A stretch of 64,000 nucleotides of DNA, from the NCBI GenBank assembly GCA_015232365.1, contig JADFZU010000001.1, positions 1-64,000 on the forward strand, read 5' to 3'. Position numbers and translations under genes: made by a program. Source of the DNA: Magnetococcales bacterium (GTDB lineage Bacteria; Pseudomonadota; Magnetococcia; Magnetococcales; JADFYX01). The notes beneath the pieces were generated by a model, which was given only the letters and a program-made list of their open reading frames with translations, had not been told where the DNA came from and made no database searches. The stretch's first letter is position 1, and each line of letters starts with the position of its first letter. Positions 53,001 to 61,268 of this stretch are shown piece after piece.

Positions 53001-54570
53001 AAACACCACCCCTGGAGTAACGCTTATTTCACCACCCCCTCATCACGATATTTACTCCATTGAGGATTTGGCCCAGCTTATTTTTGATCTGAAAAATGTC
53101 AATCCAACTGGACGGGTCTCGGTTAAGCTGGTATCGGAAGTTGGTGTCGGCACTGTTGCTGCTGGTGTCTCCAAAGGTCACGCCGATATGATTCTTATAG
53201 CAGGTGGTGATGGTGGAACAGGTGCTAGCCCGGTTAGTTCTATTAAACATGCTGGTGGACCATGGGAGTTGGGTCTGGCTGAAACACAGCAGACTTTGGT
53301 TCTCAACGATCTTCGTGGCCGGGTACGCCTTCAGGCCGATGGCCAGTTGCGTACTGGGCGGGATGTGGTTATAGCTGCTCTTTTAGGCGCGGAAGAGTAT
53401 GGTTTTGCTACGGCTCCTTTGATAGTTGAAGGTTGTGTTCTAATGCGTAAGTGCCACTTGGGAACCTGTCCGGTCGGGGTTGCTACACAGGATGTTGGTC
53501 TGAGAAAAAGGTTTACCGGTAAGGCACAGCACGTGGTCAACTATTTCTATTTTGTTGCCAATGAAGTTCGGCAGATAATGTCGGAGATGGGCTTTCGGAA
53601 TATCGATGACATGATCGGTCGGGTTGACTGTATAAATACCAATAATGCTATCGGTCACTGGAAAACCAAAGGGCTGGACTTTTCTAGTATCCTTGAAAAG
53701 CCTGATGTTCCTTCAAATATTGCTGTGCGGAAGGTGCAAGACCAAAACCACGCTATTGATAAAGTTCTTGACCATAAATTAATGGAGCTGGCTGATCTGG
53801 CTTTTGAGACTCTGCAACCAATTGAGATTCGTCTACCAATTCTCAACACCAACCGGAGTGTTGGTGCTATGTTGGGTGGGGCCATCTCAAAACAGTTTGG
53901 TGCAAATGGTCTTCCCGATAATACCATCAAAATTCACTTTGATGGTGTAGCTGGGCAGAGCTTTGGTGCTTTTAACGTTGGTGGAGTCTCTCTACACATT
54001 GAGGGAAGTGCCAACGACTATGTTGGTAAGGGTATGTCTGGTGGCCGGATTGTGGTTAATCCAAGTCCTGCCAGCGATATTGTTGCCAAAGATAATATTA
54101 TTGTCGGCAATACCCTCCTTTATGGAGCTACTGGCGGTGAGGCCTATTTCAATGGTTTGGCTGGTGAGCGGTTTGCAGTCCGTAACTCCGGTGCTGTTGC
54201 CATTGTTGAAGGGGTTGGTGATCACGGTTGTGAATATATGACCGGTGGCGTGGTGGTGGTGCTTGGCCCTACCGGGCGTAATTTTGGTGCTGGAATGAGC
54301 GGAGGCATCGCTTATGTTCTAGATGCTGACGGCAAATTCAAATCATTATGTAACCCGGCTATGATTGATCTGCAGAAAGTTGAGGCTGATGTAGACAAAG
54401 CTGAGTTGAAAGAGCTGATTGAGAAACATCTTAAATATACAGGAAGTCCAGTTGCCAAGGACCTTCTGGATAGTTGGGATAGTTCCATCTCCAAATTTAT
54501 TAAAGTCATGCCTTATGAGTACCAGAGGGTTTTAGCAGAGATGAAAGCGCGGGAGTCGGTCAATGGGTAA
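50044..54570 (+). CDS. gltB: Glutamate synthase (NADPH) large subunit
   Basis: About 1508 residues. N-terminal glutamine amidotransferase with catalytic Cys in EHDACGVGF, exposed after removal of a roughly 18-residue propeptide; then the central and FMN-binding synthase domains (GEGGEDPERFKPL, GGDGGTGASPVSS), the 3Fe-4S cysteine cluster (CVLMRKCHLGTCPVGVATQ) and the C-terminal GXGXG beta-helix (GVGDHGCEYMTGGVVVVLG). I prefer ATG 50044, with AGGG ten bases upstream, to ATG 50035, where the site would be too close. It overlaps gltD by eight bases. Confidence 0.96.
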   Translation: MGFPKKTGMYDPQFEHDACGVGFVANVDGKKSHEIIEMGLTVLNNLTHRGAVGADPLTGDGAGILIQMPDAFLQAESKKINIKLPAAGDYGVGMIFFPKDKGLMGSCIRLVEQMIAEEGQILIGWRDVPVSVDARIGYTAKASEPVIKQVFVGVRNPPEDADDLWLERKLFIIRRRIENAVLGYGADDTAAFHISSFSTRTLLYKGMFLAEQVGQYYPDLSDPLMVSAFSMVHQRYSTNTFPTWGLAQPFRMISHNGEINTLRGNINWMRAREAALSSPMFGDDIKKLFPIVPEGLSDSASFDRAVEFLVVSGRSLPQAMMMMIPEAWENHQQMDEERKGFYEYNASIMEPWDGPAAVAFTDGRYIGATLDRNGLRPARYQVTKGGLCVMASEAGTLTFPPEETLYNGRLQPGRMFVIDLKDGRIIDDEEIKSGIISKRPYRQWVADGLMSIDSLPDGQPIPEDSEPLLARQKTFGYTDEDQNVILAPMAVNGQEPTGSMGNDAALPVLSERPVLVFNYFKQLFAQVTNPPIDPIREELVMSLRMQLGPVGNLLEESANHVERISLKQPILNNAELAKIRAVDKKGLKAQTFSTLFPIADGENGLKKALTLLFEQVSQALSQGVNLVILSDRGTGPDSASIPILLAVSAIHHNMIRAGVRNKASIIAETGEAREVNHFALLAGYGAGAVNPYLAFDSISALVKSASLPKDLSEEKAHENYVKAVNKGMLKVFSKMGISTLFSYCGAQIFEVVGLNKQVVERYFSGTVSRIEGVDLCGIAREVLERHKNAYQHRLDNLYALEVGGEYKVRSGGETHMWTAETVSKLQHSARQNDYGLYQQFANLINNRSRDLCTLRGLFDLKKSRNPIPIDDVEPASEIVKRFVTGAMSYGSISKEAHETLAIAMNRLGGKSNTGEGGEDPERFKPLPNGDLARSAIKQVASGRFGVSSHYLVNSNEMQIKIAQGAKPGEGGQLPGHKVNDVIAKTRNTTPGVTLISPPPHHDIYSIEDLAQLIFDLKNVNPTGRVSVKLVSEVGVGTVAAGVSKGHADMILIAGGDGGTGASPVSSIKHAGGPWELGLAETQQTLVLNDLRGRVRLQADGQLRTGRDVVIAALLGAEEYGFATAPLIVEGCVLMRKCHLGTCPVGVATQDVGLRKRFTGKAQHVVNYFYFVANEVRQIMSEMGFRNIDDMIGRVDCINTNNAIGHWKTKGLDFSSILEKPDVPSNIAVRKVQDQNHAIDKVLDHKLMELADLAFETLQPIEIRLPILNTNRSVGAMLGGAISKQFGANGLPDNTIKIHFDGVAGQSFGAFNVGGVSLHIEGSANDYVGKGMSGGRIVVNPSPASDIVAKDNIIVGNTLLYGATGGEAYFNGLAGERFAVRNSGAVAIVEGVGDHGCEYMTGGVVVVLGPTGRNFGAGMSGGIAYVLDADGKFKSLCNPAMIDLQKVEADVDKAELKELIEKHLKYTGSPVAKDLLDSWDSSISKFIKVMPYEYQRVLAEMKARESVNG

Positions 54571-56002
54571 AGCTACGGGATTTATGGACATTGATCGGGA
54601 GAATCCACGTACCCGCTCTGTTGCAAGTAGAATAACCGATTGGAATGAACTATATCACGAGTTTCCAATTGAAAAACTCCAAGACCAAGCTTCTCGCTGT
54701 ATGGATTGCGGTATTCCTTTCTGCCACAGCGGTTGCACTTTAAACAATATTATTCCCCACTGGAATGATATGGTTTACAAGGGGCGTTGGGAAGAGGCGG
54801 TGGAAATTTTACACCGTACCAATAACTTTCCTGAGTTTACCGGCAGGATATGTCCGGCACTTTGTGAAGCCTCATGTGTCGTAGGTCTGAATAGTGAGCC
54901 GGTCTCAATTCGTGAGGTTGAGAAGCGGATAGCAGAGGAGGGGTGGAGTCGTGGGTTTGTCAAGCCACAACCAGCGGTCAAAAAAACCGGGAAACTGATA
55001 GCTGTTGTTGGTTCCGGCCCGGCAGGGATGGCTGCAGCTCAGCAGCTTACCAGAGCTGGACATGATGTGACCCTATTTGAAAAAAATCCCAGGGCTGGTG
55101 GTCTGTTACGTTTTGGCATCCCCGATTTTAAATTGGATAAAAAGGTGTTAGACCGTCGTTTAGAGCAGATGGTGGCAGAGGGGTTAACGATTAAAACCGG
55201 GGTAAATATCGGTGTTGATATACCGGTAGCAAAACTGCAAGAAGATTTCGACGCCATAGTGTTGACTGGCGGCTCAGAAAAGCCTCGGGATCTACCTATT
55301 CCTGGCCGTGATTTTATCGGTGTCCATTTTGCTATGGATTTTCTAGCTCAACAGAATCAACGGGTGTTTGGTGCTGATATTCAAGCAGCAGACGAGATAT
55401 TTGCCAAAGGGAAAAATGTTGTTGTTATCGGTGGTGGCGATACCGGTTCGGACTGTGTTGGCACTTCTATACGTCATGGAGCTAAACGAGTAACTCAGAT
55501 AGAGCTTCTACCCAAACCGCCAAAAGAGCGCTCTATAGAGACTCCTTGGCCGCTATGGCCCCAACAGCTACGGACATCGACCTCGCATCAGGAGGGGTGT
55601 GAGCGGATGTGGAATATTTTGAGCAAATCTTTCGGGGGCGAGAACGGTAAGGTAACCGTACTCAACTGTGTCCGTTTACGTTGGAGCGAACAAGAGACTG
55701 GCAGACCGCAAATGGAAGAGATTGCTGGCAGCGAATTTAGCATCAAAGCTGATTTGGTTCTTTTGGCTATGGGGTTTCTTCATCCAGAAAAAAATGGCCT
55801 TCTTGATGAGCTTGGTGTTGAGTTGGACCCGAGAGGAAACGTGCAGGTCAACCAGCTAAACATGACAAGTATAGAAGGGGTTTTTGCCGCGGGAGATATG
55901 GCAACAGGTCAGTCACTGGTTCTTAAAGCAATCGCTGACGGTAGGCAAGCGGCAAAAAATGTTGATAAGTGGTTGCAGGGAGCAGACGCAGTACTGATCT
56001 AG
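54563..56002 (+). CDS. gltD: Glutamate synthase (NADPH) small subunit
   Basis: 479 residues. Supplies electrons to GltB from NAD(P)H via FAD and 4Fe-4S centres. Two Cys clusters are visible near the N-terminus (RCMDCGIPFCHSGC and GRICPALCEASCV), an FAD loop VVGSGPAGMAAAQQLTRAG, and a second nucleotide loop VVIGGGDTGSDCVGTS. The C-terminal FAD contact is GVFAAGDMATGQSLV. Overlaps gltB. Confidence 0.97.
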   Translation: MGKATGFMDIDRENPRTRSVASRITDWNELYHEFPIEKLQDQASRCMDCGIPFCHSGCTLNNIIPHWNDMVYKGRWEEAVEILHRTNNFPEFTGRICPALCEASCVVGLNSEPVSIREVEKRIAEEGWSRGFVKPQPAVKKTGKLIAVVGSGPAGMAAAQQLTRAGHDVTLFEKNPRAGGLLRFGIPDFKLDKKVLDRRLEQMVAEGLTIKTGVNIGVDIPVAKLQEDFDAIVLTGGSEKPRDLPIPGRDFIGVHFAMDFLAQQNQRVFGADIQAADEIFAKGKNVVVIGGGDTGSDCVGTSIRHGAKRVTQIELLPKPPKERSIETPWPLWPQQLRTSTSHQEGCERMWNILSKSFGGENGKVTVLNCVRLRWSEQETGRPQMEEIAGSEFSIKADLVLLAMGFLHPEKNGLLDELGVELDPRGNVQVNQLNMTSIEGVFAAGDMATGQSLVLKAIADGRQAAKNVDKWLQGADAVLI

Positions 56003-56104
56003 TTGGCTTGGAAAAGATGTGTTGTTAGGATCACGACAGATTTTACTTCGTCAAAAGTATGTAATTAACTGACTTTGGTGTTATCCTTAATAGGGGATGT
56101 TGGA

Positions 56105-56371
56105 TTGGAAAAGAGTGGCCTGGAGACTAGTGAGGCTCTTCTAGTTCAATTAGAGGAGAGGATGGATTCTCTGACCGGTTTGGTGGTAGGTCTTAGAGAC
56201 GATAAGGGGAAATTGGAGCAAAATTTGGCAGATTGTACTGCCAGACAAAGAGGCTTGGAGCAGGAAAATAGCAGTTTAAAGGCTGAAAATATGGCTTTAC
56301 AGGCAGAAAAAGAGAAAATTGTATTAAAACTTGAAACTTTACTTGCTCGTTTTGACGGTTATGGGCAATAA
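56105..56371 (+). CDS. Short coiled-coil protein upstream of zapA
   Basis: About 89 residues, nearly all heptad-like coiled coil (LVGLRDDKGKLEQNLADCTA, EQENSSLKAENMALQAEK). The position directly before zapA and the leucine/charged pattern recall ZapB-like or TIGR02449-type division factors, so an FtsZ-ring role is inferred. TTG at 56105 with AGGGG about eight bases upstream is preferred over the TTG at 56075. Family identity is not certain. Confidence 0.6.
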   Translation: MEKSGLETSEALLVQLEERMDSLTGLVVGLRDDKGKLEQNLADCTARQRGLEQENSSLKAENMALQAEKEKIVLKLETLLARFDGYGQ

Positions 56372-56439
56372 TAGAGTGGAGTTAACGTACACCTTGGACG
56401 TTTTTAGAAAAATGTCTGGGTTAATTTTGAGTTTTTTGT

Positions 56440-56730
56440 ATGTCTGAGTTTATTGAAGTTCTCATTCATGGGCAGCTACTAAAATTACGATCTGGCTCTG
56501 GTGCGGAGTCGGAGTACATTCGAGAAGTTGCCAGCTATGTTGATGAGGTAATGAAAGAGATTAGCAGAAACTCAAGCGGTGTTTCCCGTGACCGGATTGC
56601 GGTTATGGCTGCTGTACGAATTGCTGATAGCCTTTTTCAACAAAGACAAAGTGTAGCAGATGGTGTAAAGTCTTTTGAGGAAAATGTAGGAAGACTGATT
56701 GAATCAAGTGATCAGTTTATGAGAGGGTGA
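56440..56730 (+). CDS. zapA: Cell division protein ZapA
   Basis: 96 residues. N-terminal beta-hairpin globular part (FIEVLIHGQLLKLRSGSGAESEYIREVASYVDEVM) followed by a coiled-coil region, as in ZapA proteins that crosslink FtsZ filaments. VMAAVRIADSLF matches the family's VLAALNIAxEL motif. The 6S RNA gene follows at once, a widespread arrangement. No clear ribosome-binding site is visible. Confidence 0.88.
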   Translation: MSEFIEVLIHGQLLKLRSGSGAESEYIREVASYVDEVMKEISRNSSGVSRDRIAVMAAVRIADSLFQQRQSVADGVKSFEENVGRLIESSDQFMRG

Positions 56731-56732
56731 TA

Positions 56733-56921
56733 CAGATTCCCCTGCGGTGCATGTGAGGCGTGGCATTCTCCTGAGCCGATACTCATGAACCTAGGAAACC
56801 TGCTCTGATTGTGGAGTGCATGCTCTCTTTATTGGGAGATCCACAGAAGCGATTATTCGGGTGTCCGCTCTTAACGAAGGGTTCAGAGAAAGCACTCCAA
56901 CGGTACAGGCGGGGGATTTTT
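56733..56921 (+). ncRNA. ssrS: 6S RNA
   Basis: About 188 bases between zapA and the 5-formyltetrahydrofolate cyclo-ligase gene, the canonical 6S place. The ends pair (ATTCCCCTGC with GGCGGGGGAT), the CTCCTGAGCCGATA segment after the first arm is the conserved 5' bulge motif, and an unpaired central bubble is expected to mimic an open promoter and bind sigma-70 RNA polymerase. It is followed by a palindromic terminator. Exact ends are approximate. Confidence 0.85.
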
Positions 56922-56928
56922 CTAGAAC

Positions 56929-56948
56929 AGTGCCTGAATTCAGGCACT
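56929..56948 (+). terminator. Terminator hairpin after 6S RNA
   Basis: Perfect 20-base palindrome AGTGCCTGAATTCAGGCACT followed by TTCTGGTTTTA. The T-run is modest, so efficiency is uncertain; it may also be a processing site. Confidence 0.55.
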
Positions 56949-57000
56949 ATTCTGGTTTTATAGATAGTTTAGGCAAACAGCTAAAAGTTGTGTTTCTAGA

Positions 57001-57573
57001 ATGGGTTCCAAGAAAGATATTCGGGACACAATACGTAAACAGAGGTTAAGTTTGACCTCTGACCAGGTTAGCTGTTTTAGTGAATCTATAATTAAGCATG
57101 TCATTGGGTTTAAGCCATTTTTATTGGCTCAGACCGTGGCAATTTATCTCCCCGTCGGTAATGAAGTCGACACCTCATCTCTTATTTCTCACCTTGACTC
57201 ATTAAATAAAACCATTTGTCTACCTGTTGTACTACCGGAGCATCGACTTGGGTTTTGCCGTTTTAGAACGGGAGATTCATTACAACCTGGTAGCTTTGGA
57301 ATTTTAGAGCCACAGATAAGGGAGTGGCTTGATATAAAAGATATAGACCTTTTTTTTATGCCTCTGGTCGGGTTTGATGCCAACGGAGCAAGGTTGGGAT
57401 ATGGTGGGGGGTATTATGACCGGGCACTGTCAGTTTTATCTGGAAACAAGCTTAAACCGGTTTTAGTTGGTTTGGCTTTTAATTTTCAGGAAGTTGCACT
57501 GCTACCATATGCAGCACATGATGTACCGTTGCACTATATTGTGACGGAAAATGGTATTCGTTGTTTTGTTTAG
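57001..57573 (+). CDS. 5-formyltetrahydrofolate cyclo-ligase
   Basis: 190 residues. Converts 5-formyl-THF to 5,10-methenyl-THF. KKDIRDTIRKQRLSL gives the phosphate-binding helix, LVGFDANGARLGYGGGYYDRAL is the ATP/folate signature, and VALLPYAAHDVPLHYIVTE is the C-terminal strand. The gene after zapA-6S RNA is commonly called ygfA or fau. The start ATG 57001 has no strong ribosome-binding site. rny follows 97 bases later. Confidence 0.92.
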   Translation: MGSKKDIRDTIRKQRLSLTSDQVSCFSESIIKHVIGFKPFLLAQTVAIYLPVGNEVDTSSLISHLDSLNKTICLPVVLPEHRLGFCRFRTGDSLQPGSFGILEPQIREWLDIKDIDLFFMPLVGFDANGARLGYGGGYYDRALSVLSGNKLKPVLVGLAFNFQEVALLPYAAHDVPLHYIVTENGIRCFV

Positions 57574-57624
57574 GGACTGGCTAAAACACCACTCCTTCAG
57601 GATACCTCTTATTAACCTATTTTT

Positions 57625-57658
57625 CTATTTAAATGGTTAGTTTTACCGTTTTAAATAG
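57625..57658 (+). promoter_or_regulatory. 5' UTR hairpin just before the rny ribosome-binding site
   Basis: CTATTTAAA pairs with TTTAAATAG, with an added GGT/ACC pairing after a bulge. Its end is four bases from the AGGAG of rny, so it could modulate initiation or be an RNase Y autoregulatory site; purely inferred. Confidence 0.4.
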
Positions 57659-57670
57659 GGCAGGAGATTG

Positions 57671-59236
57671 ATGGCCATGGATATTGTAACTATCCTCATT
57701 GGTGCAATTCTTGGAATAGCCGTCTCCCTAGCATATTTCTATCTGCAACGTGGTCGACAACAGCAAGAGTTGGCGGTTCAAGAAGAGAGATTGCAGCAGA
57801 AACAGGCGGCGCTTGAAGAGAAGTCGGCTACAATGATTCGGGAGATGGAGATTAGCTCTAAAGCGCATAAGCTGCGTATTGAAGAGGAGTTGGATGCAAA
57901 ATACCGCAATAAAGGTAAAGAGTTAGACCAATTAAAGTTAAGGTTTGACAAACGTGAGGAGCAGCTTGACCGTAAATTTGATCAGCTTGATATCCGGGAG
58001 CGGGAGATTGATAAACGTCGTGAAAACTTGGATAGAGACCGCTCTAATGTTGAAGGCCAGAAGCAGAAATATGAAAGCCTGCTAATAGATGCTGAAAAGA
58101 GACTCGAAGAGATATCAGGCTTGAGTACAGAGCGGGCTAAAGAGCTTATTATGTCATCTTTGGCTGATAAAGCCCGTCATGATTCTGCTTTACTGTTTAA
58201 GCAGTTGGAGGCAGAAGCTGTAGAGAAAGCAGACCAAAAAGCCAGAGAAACAATCGCAACTGCTGTGCAGCGGTTGGCGGGAGAGTTTGTCTCAGAGCGT
58301 ACAGTCTCCGTTGTTGCTCTTCCATCTGAAGAGATGAAGGGACGTATTATTGGTCGTGAAGGTCGCAATATAAGAGCATTAGAGACTGCAACTGGTTGTG
58401 ATCTTATTATTGATGACACACCTGAAGCGGTAGTTATCTCCTGTTTCAACCCGGTTCGGCGACAGGTGGCAAAACGTTCATTGGAAGAGTTGATAACTGA
58501 TGGGCGTATTCATCCAGCTCGTATTGAATCGGTAGTTAAAAAAGCAACAAAAACCATTGATAATGAGATTCGTGAGAAGGGTGAACAGGCGGTATTTGAG
58601 GTCGGTTTAAGTGATGTTCACCCCGAGATTATAAAACTATTGGGTACACTACAGTTTCGGACATCATATACACAGAATGTTCTTTCCCACTCTGTTGAGG
58701 TGGCATATTTTGCTGGAATTATGGCTGAAGAGTTGGGACTGGATGGTAATATAGCCAGGCGTTGTGGTCTTTTACACGATATTGGAAAAGCGGTAGACCA
58801 TGAGGTTCAAGGCTCCCATGCGGTGATTGGTGGAGAGTTGGCGAAAAAGTATCGTGAACATCCTCTGGTTACCAACGCTATCTGGTCGCATCATTTTGAT
58901 ATAGAGCCTATCTCTGTTTATGGTCCTTTAGCAAATGCTGCTGATGCGTTATCTGCTGCTCGTCCTGGAGCACGCCGGGAAAATGTTGAGACCTATGTAA
59001 AGCGGTTGGAGCAGTTAGAGCATATTGCGACCAATTTTAAAGGTGTAGAGAAGGCTTTTGCTATACAGGCTGGTCGTGAAGTGCGGGTGATTGTAGCTTA
59101 CGACCGGGTTAATGATGAGGGGGCAATGATGATTGCTCGTGAGGTTGCCGACCAGATAGAGAATGAAATGACCTACCCTGGCCAGATTAAAGTTACTGTA
59201 ATTCGTGAAATGCGTGCTCAAGAGATAGCTAACTAG
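57671..59236 (+). CDS. rny: Ribonuclease Y
   Basis: 521 residues. Endoribonuclease initiating mRNA decay. N-terminal membrane anchor ([20 protein letters not shown]), long coiled coil (about 30-190), KH domain ([16 protein letters not shown]), and HD domain with metal-binding HD in [14 protein letters not shown], followed by the family's C-terminal domain. AGGAG lies just upstream; ATG 57671 is used, 57677 is possible. RNase Y in a proteobacterium is less usual and useful taxonomically. Confidence 0.95.
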   Translation: MAMDIVTILIGAILGIAVSLAYFYLQRGRQQQELAVQEERLQQKQAALEEKSATMIREMEISSKAHKLRIEEELDAKYRNKGKELDQLKLRFDKREEQLDRKFDQLDIREREIDKRRENLDRDRSNVEGQKQKYESLLIDAEKRLEEISGLSTERAKELIMSSLADKARHDSALLFKQLEAEAVEKADQKARETIATAVQRLAGEFVSERTVSVVALPSEEMKGRIIGREGRNIRALETATGCDLIIDDTPEAVVISCFNPVRRQVAKRSLEELITDGRIHPARIESVVKKATKTIDNEIREKGEQAVFEVGLSDVHPEIIKLLGTLQFRTSYTQNVLSHSVEVAYFAGIMAEELGLDGNIARRCGLLHDIGKAVDHEVQGSHAVIGGELAKKYREHPLVTNAIWSHHFDIEPISVYGPLANAADALSAARPGARRENVETYVKRLEQLEHIATNFKGVEKAFAIQAGREVRVIVAYDRVNDEGAMMIAREVADQIENEMTYPGQIKVTVIREMRAQEIAN

Positions 59237-59251
59237 TTGAAGTAGGTGGGG

Positions 59252-59279
59252 CTTTGGGAGTCAGAAACGGCTCTCAAAG
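59252..59279 (+). terminator. Hairpin after rny
   Basis: CTTTGGGAG pairs with CTCTCAAAG (one G-T pair) around an eight- to ten-base loop, 16 bases after the rny stop. No T-run follows, so it may be rho-assisted or a stabilising structure. Confidence 0.45.
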
Positions 59280-59320
59280 TGCTACTACTAATTTTCTGAA
59301 TTGTAAAACTAGCCACATAT

Positions 59321-59364
59321 CTTTGCTCAAACCAACAATGAGGTATCCGCTCATTGTATCAAAG
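59321..59364 (-). terminator. Two-part hairpin in convergent region
   Basis: Inner stem ACAATGAG/CTCATTGT with an outer CTTTG/CAAAG closing, just beyond the end of the small minus-strand gene. Probably a terminator for that gene; the T-tract is weak. Confidence 0.4.
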
Positions 59365-59375
59365 TTTGAAGATTC

Positions 59376-59588
59376 TTAGCTACATATTCTCAACTCTTTT
59401 GCATTTATATCAACCACTTCCATTCCGAAAAGAGTGGTAAGCATCTCGCCGTTATCAAATCCATAAAATAGAAGCAGTTCAAGGCGTAGGTCAGAAGCTT
59501 GGTCTTTGGTAAGGTGGACCTCCATAGCTACTGAGCCATTACTATCCTCAAAGGATTCTTTTAAATTTAAAATCTCATCAAGAGTCAT
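59376..59588 (-). CDS. Small acidic hypothetical protein
   Basis: 70 residues of unknown family. Acidic, alpha/beta pattern (MEVHLTKDQASDLRLELLLFYGF, TTLFGMEVVDINAKELRI); no Cys pair or transmembrane segment. The frame and its neighbour (38 bases upstream on the same strand) suggest a small operon. Ribosome-binding evidence is weak (TGGACTT ahead of the ATG). Confidence 0.5.
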   Translation of the reverse strand: MTLDEILNLKESFEDSNGSVAMEVHLTKDQASDLRLELLLFYGFDNGEMLTTLFGMEVVDINAKELRICS

Positions 59589-59627
59589 TTCTATAAGTCC
59601 AGCAATTTTTATGGGAATTTGCCTATT

Positions 59628-60197
59628 TTAAAAGATATCAAGCTCATCAAACTGTTGAATGTTTTCCAGTAGTTTGATCGTAGCATTTGATGTAGCCGTT
59701 TCGCTGTCTGCATCACGAATATTGCGACTGTCTTCTAGAAGTACTCCCCACATTTCTAAATGCATGTGGTCAACTTGGGCGGCAATAACTGTGAGAGTCT
59801 CCATTGACGGGATGCTTTTTTCTGCTATCTGTTGGATTTTTGTTGCAGTTTGTTCTTTCAGACCGTTAGCTCGTAGCTTTTCCATACCTTCTAAGAATAG
59901 TTGTTGAGATTGGAGAAATCCAGCTTCCGTATGGCTAGAATCCAAACATGGGTCGACAAAATTAGAGAGAAAAGTTCTTAGTGCAAACTTATGGTTGCGC
60001 TTACTATTTAGGCTTGAGCGTTTTTCATAGATTGAGAAAACCACTACCAGAAATGTTCCTTGTAGGCAGAAACCGATAAGTTGTGGTAGCAGGCTCAGGC
60101 TAAGATCTGTCTCTGCATAGAGCATAAGGGTTAAAAATGGTGCCATTGCAAAAAAGATTGCAAGAAAAACTAGATAGAATGTTAGAATTCCCTTCAT
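59628..60197 (-). CDS. Hypothetical two-helix membrane protein
   Basis: 189 residues with two N-terminal transmembrane helices (about 4-26 and 33-57; TFYLVFLAIFFAMAPFLTLM, LLPQLIGFCLQGTFLVVVF) and a soluble helical C-terminal part (EGMEKLRANGLKEQTATKIQQ). No known domain is recognised. AGGGG lies before the ATG. The gene is divergent in function from its neighbours but lies in a minus-strand run with the 70-residue unknown. Confidence 0.6.
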   Translation of the reverse strand: MKGILTFYLVFLAIFFAMAPFLTLMLYAETDLSLSLLPQLIGFCLQGTFLVVVFSIYEKRSSLNSKRNHKFALRTFLSNFVDPCLDSSHTEAGFLQSQQLFLEGMEKLRANGLKEQTATKIQQIAEKSIPSMETLTVIAAQVDHMHLEMWGVLLEDSRNIRDADSETATSNATIKLLENIQQFDELDIF

Positions 60198-60316
60198 TAA
60201 CTACCCCTGCCTCTGTTTGGTAATTATATTTTGCTAATACTATGTGTCAAATAGAATTTAATTAATTCCCAACACCCATAATAACATACAAATTTTAATT
60301 ATCGTTAATTTTTTCT

Positions 60317-60610
60317 TTATTTACTATCAAGAAGTACGGATTCCTGTTTTTTACCTAACAAAATAAGGGTTCCATGGTGGATATCGTTCTGGTTGTCCAG
60401 ATAGCGGAACGAGTAGATTCTTCTGATTTGTAATCTTCCCTGGTCATCCCTTTTTACTCTCAAATGCGAGAGAACAATAGCGTCATCTAGGAGTTTTGTC
60501 CCCATATCCGAACAGAGCTGTTTGGTAATTACAAGTCCAATCTCTCTGGCCTGCATAGTTGAATGCCAGAAGATAGCAATTGCTATAAGAATTATGAGGG
60601 TTATTTCCAC
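60317..60610 (-). CDS. DUF3301 family membrane-anchored protein
   Basis: 97 residues. N-terminal membrane helix (ITLIILIAIAIFWHSTM) followed by the DUF3301 signature AREIGLVITKQLCSDMGTKLLDDAIVLSHLRVKRDDQGRLQIRRIYSFRY in several pieces. Function is unknown. It starts seven bases after the cysC stop, so is co-transcribed with it. Confidence 0.8.
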   Translation of the reverse strand: MEITLIILIAIAIFWHSTMQAREIGLVITKQLCSDMGTKLLDDAIVLSHLRVKRDDQGRLQIRRIYSFRYLDNQNDIHHGTLILLGKKQESVLLDSK

Positions 60611-60617
60611 GGAGACA

Positions 60618-61244
60618 CTATTTTTTTATCTCCCACTCTCTGAGGGCAAGCCTGGTCTCTATCATAGTTATAATCTGGGTGACACACTCTTCAGCTGTCT
60701 TAGTTCCTGTATCTAGTGTTAATTCAGGATCTGTTGGAATTTCGTATGGTGATGAGATTCCGGTGAACTCTCGAATCTCTCCCATACGAGCCTTTTTGTA
60801 CAGCCCTTTAACGTCTCGCTCTTCACATTTTTCCAAAGAGCTATTACAATAAATTTCTATAAAATCTCCAGGTTCCAACAGGTTTCTAACTTTTAACCGG
60901 TCGCTGGCAAAAGGTGATATAAATGCAGCCAAGGTGATAATTCCAGCATCAACCATAAGCTTGGAAACCTCACCTATCCGGCGAATATTCTCAACCCGGT
61001 CTTGGTCAGAAAAGCCCAAATCTCCACAAAGACCATGCCGGACGTTATCTCCATCTAGTGCATAAGTGTGCATTCCTCTTTTATGCAACTCCTCCTCAAC
61101 TCCATGGATCAGTGTGGATTTTCCCGACCCTGACAGGCCAGTAAACCAGAGGAGAAAACTGCGATGGTTATTAAGCTTTGCCCGGTCATGACGGCGGACT
61201 GTAACATCGTGCCATGTAGTGTTGCTGCTTTTTCTTGCATTCAT
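60618..61244 (-). CDS. cysC: Adenylylsulfate kinase
   Basis: 208 residues. Phosphorylates APS to PAPS. P-loop [30 protein letters not shown] with the family's DGDNxRxGLNxDLGFS pattern (Cys in place of Asn), and [10 protein letters not shown] followed by [16 protein letters not shown] preceded by no strong site. It heads a unit with DUF3301. No CysN/D in view, so whether it assimilates sulfate or supplies PAPS for sulfonation is unknown. Confidence 0.93.
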   Translation of the reverse strand: MNARKSSNTTWHDVTVRRHDRAKLNNHRSFLLWFTGLSGSGKSTLIHGVEEELHKRGMHTYALDGDNVRHGLCGDLGFSDQDRVENIRRIGEVSKLMVDAGIITLAAFISPFASDRLKVRNLLEPGDFIEIYCNSSLEKCEERDVKGLYKKARMGEIREFTGISSPYEIPTDPELTLDTGTKTAEECVTQIITMIETRLALREWEIKK

Positions 61245-61268
61245 GGTCTATCCAGCTCTTTCTATTAT

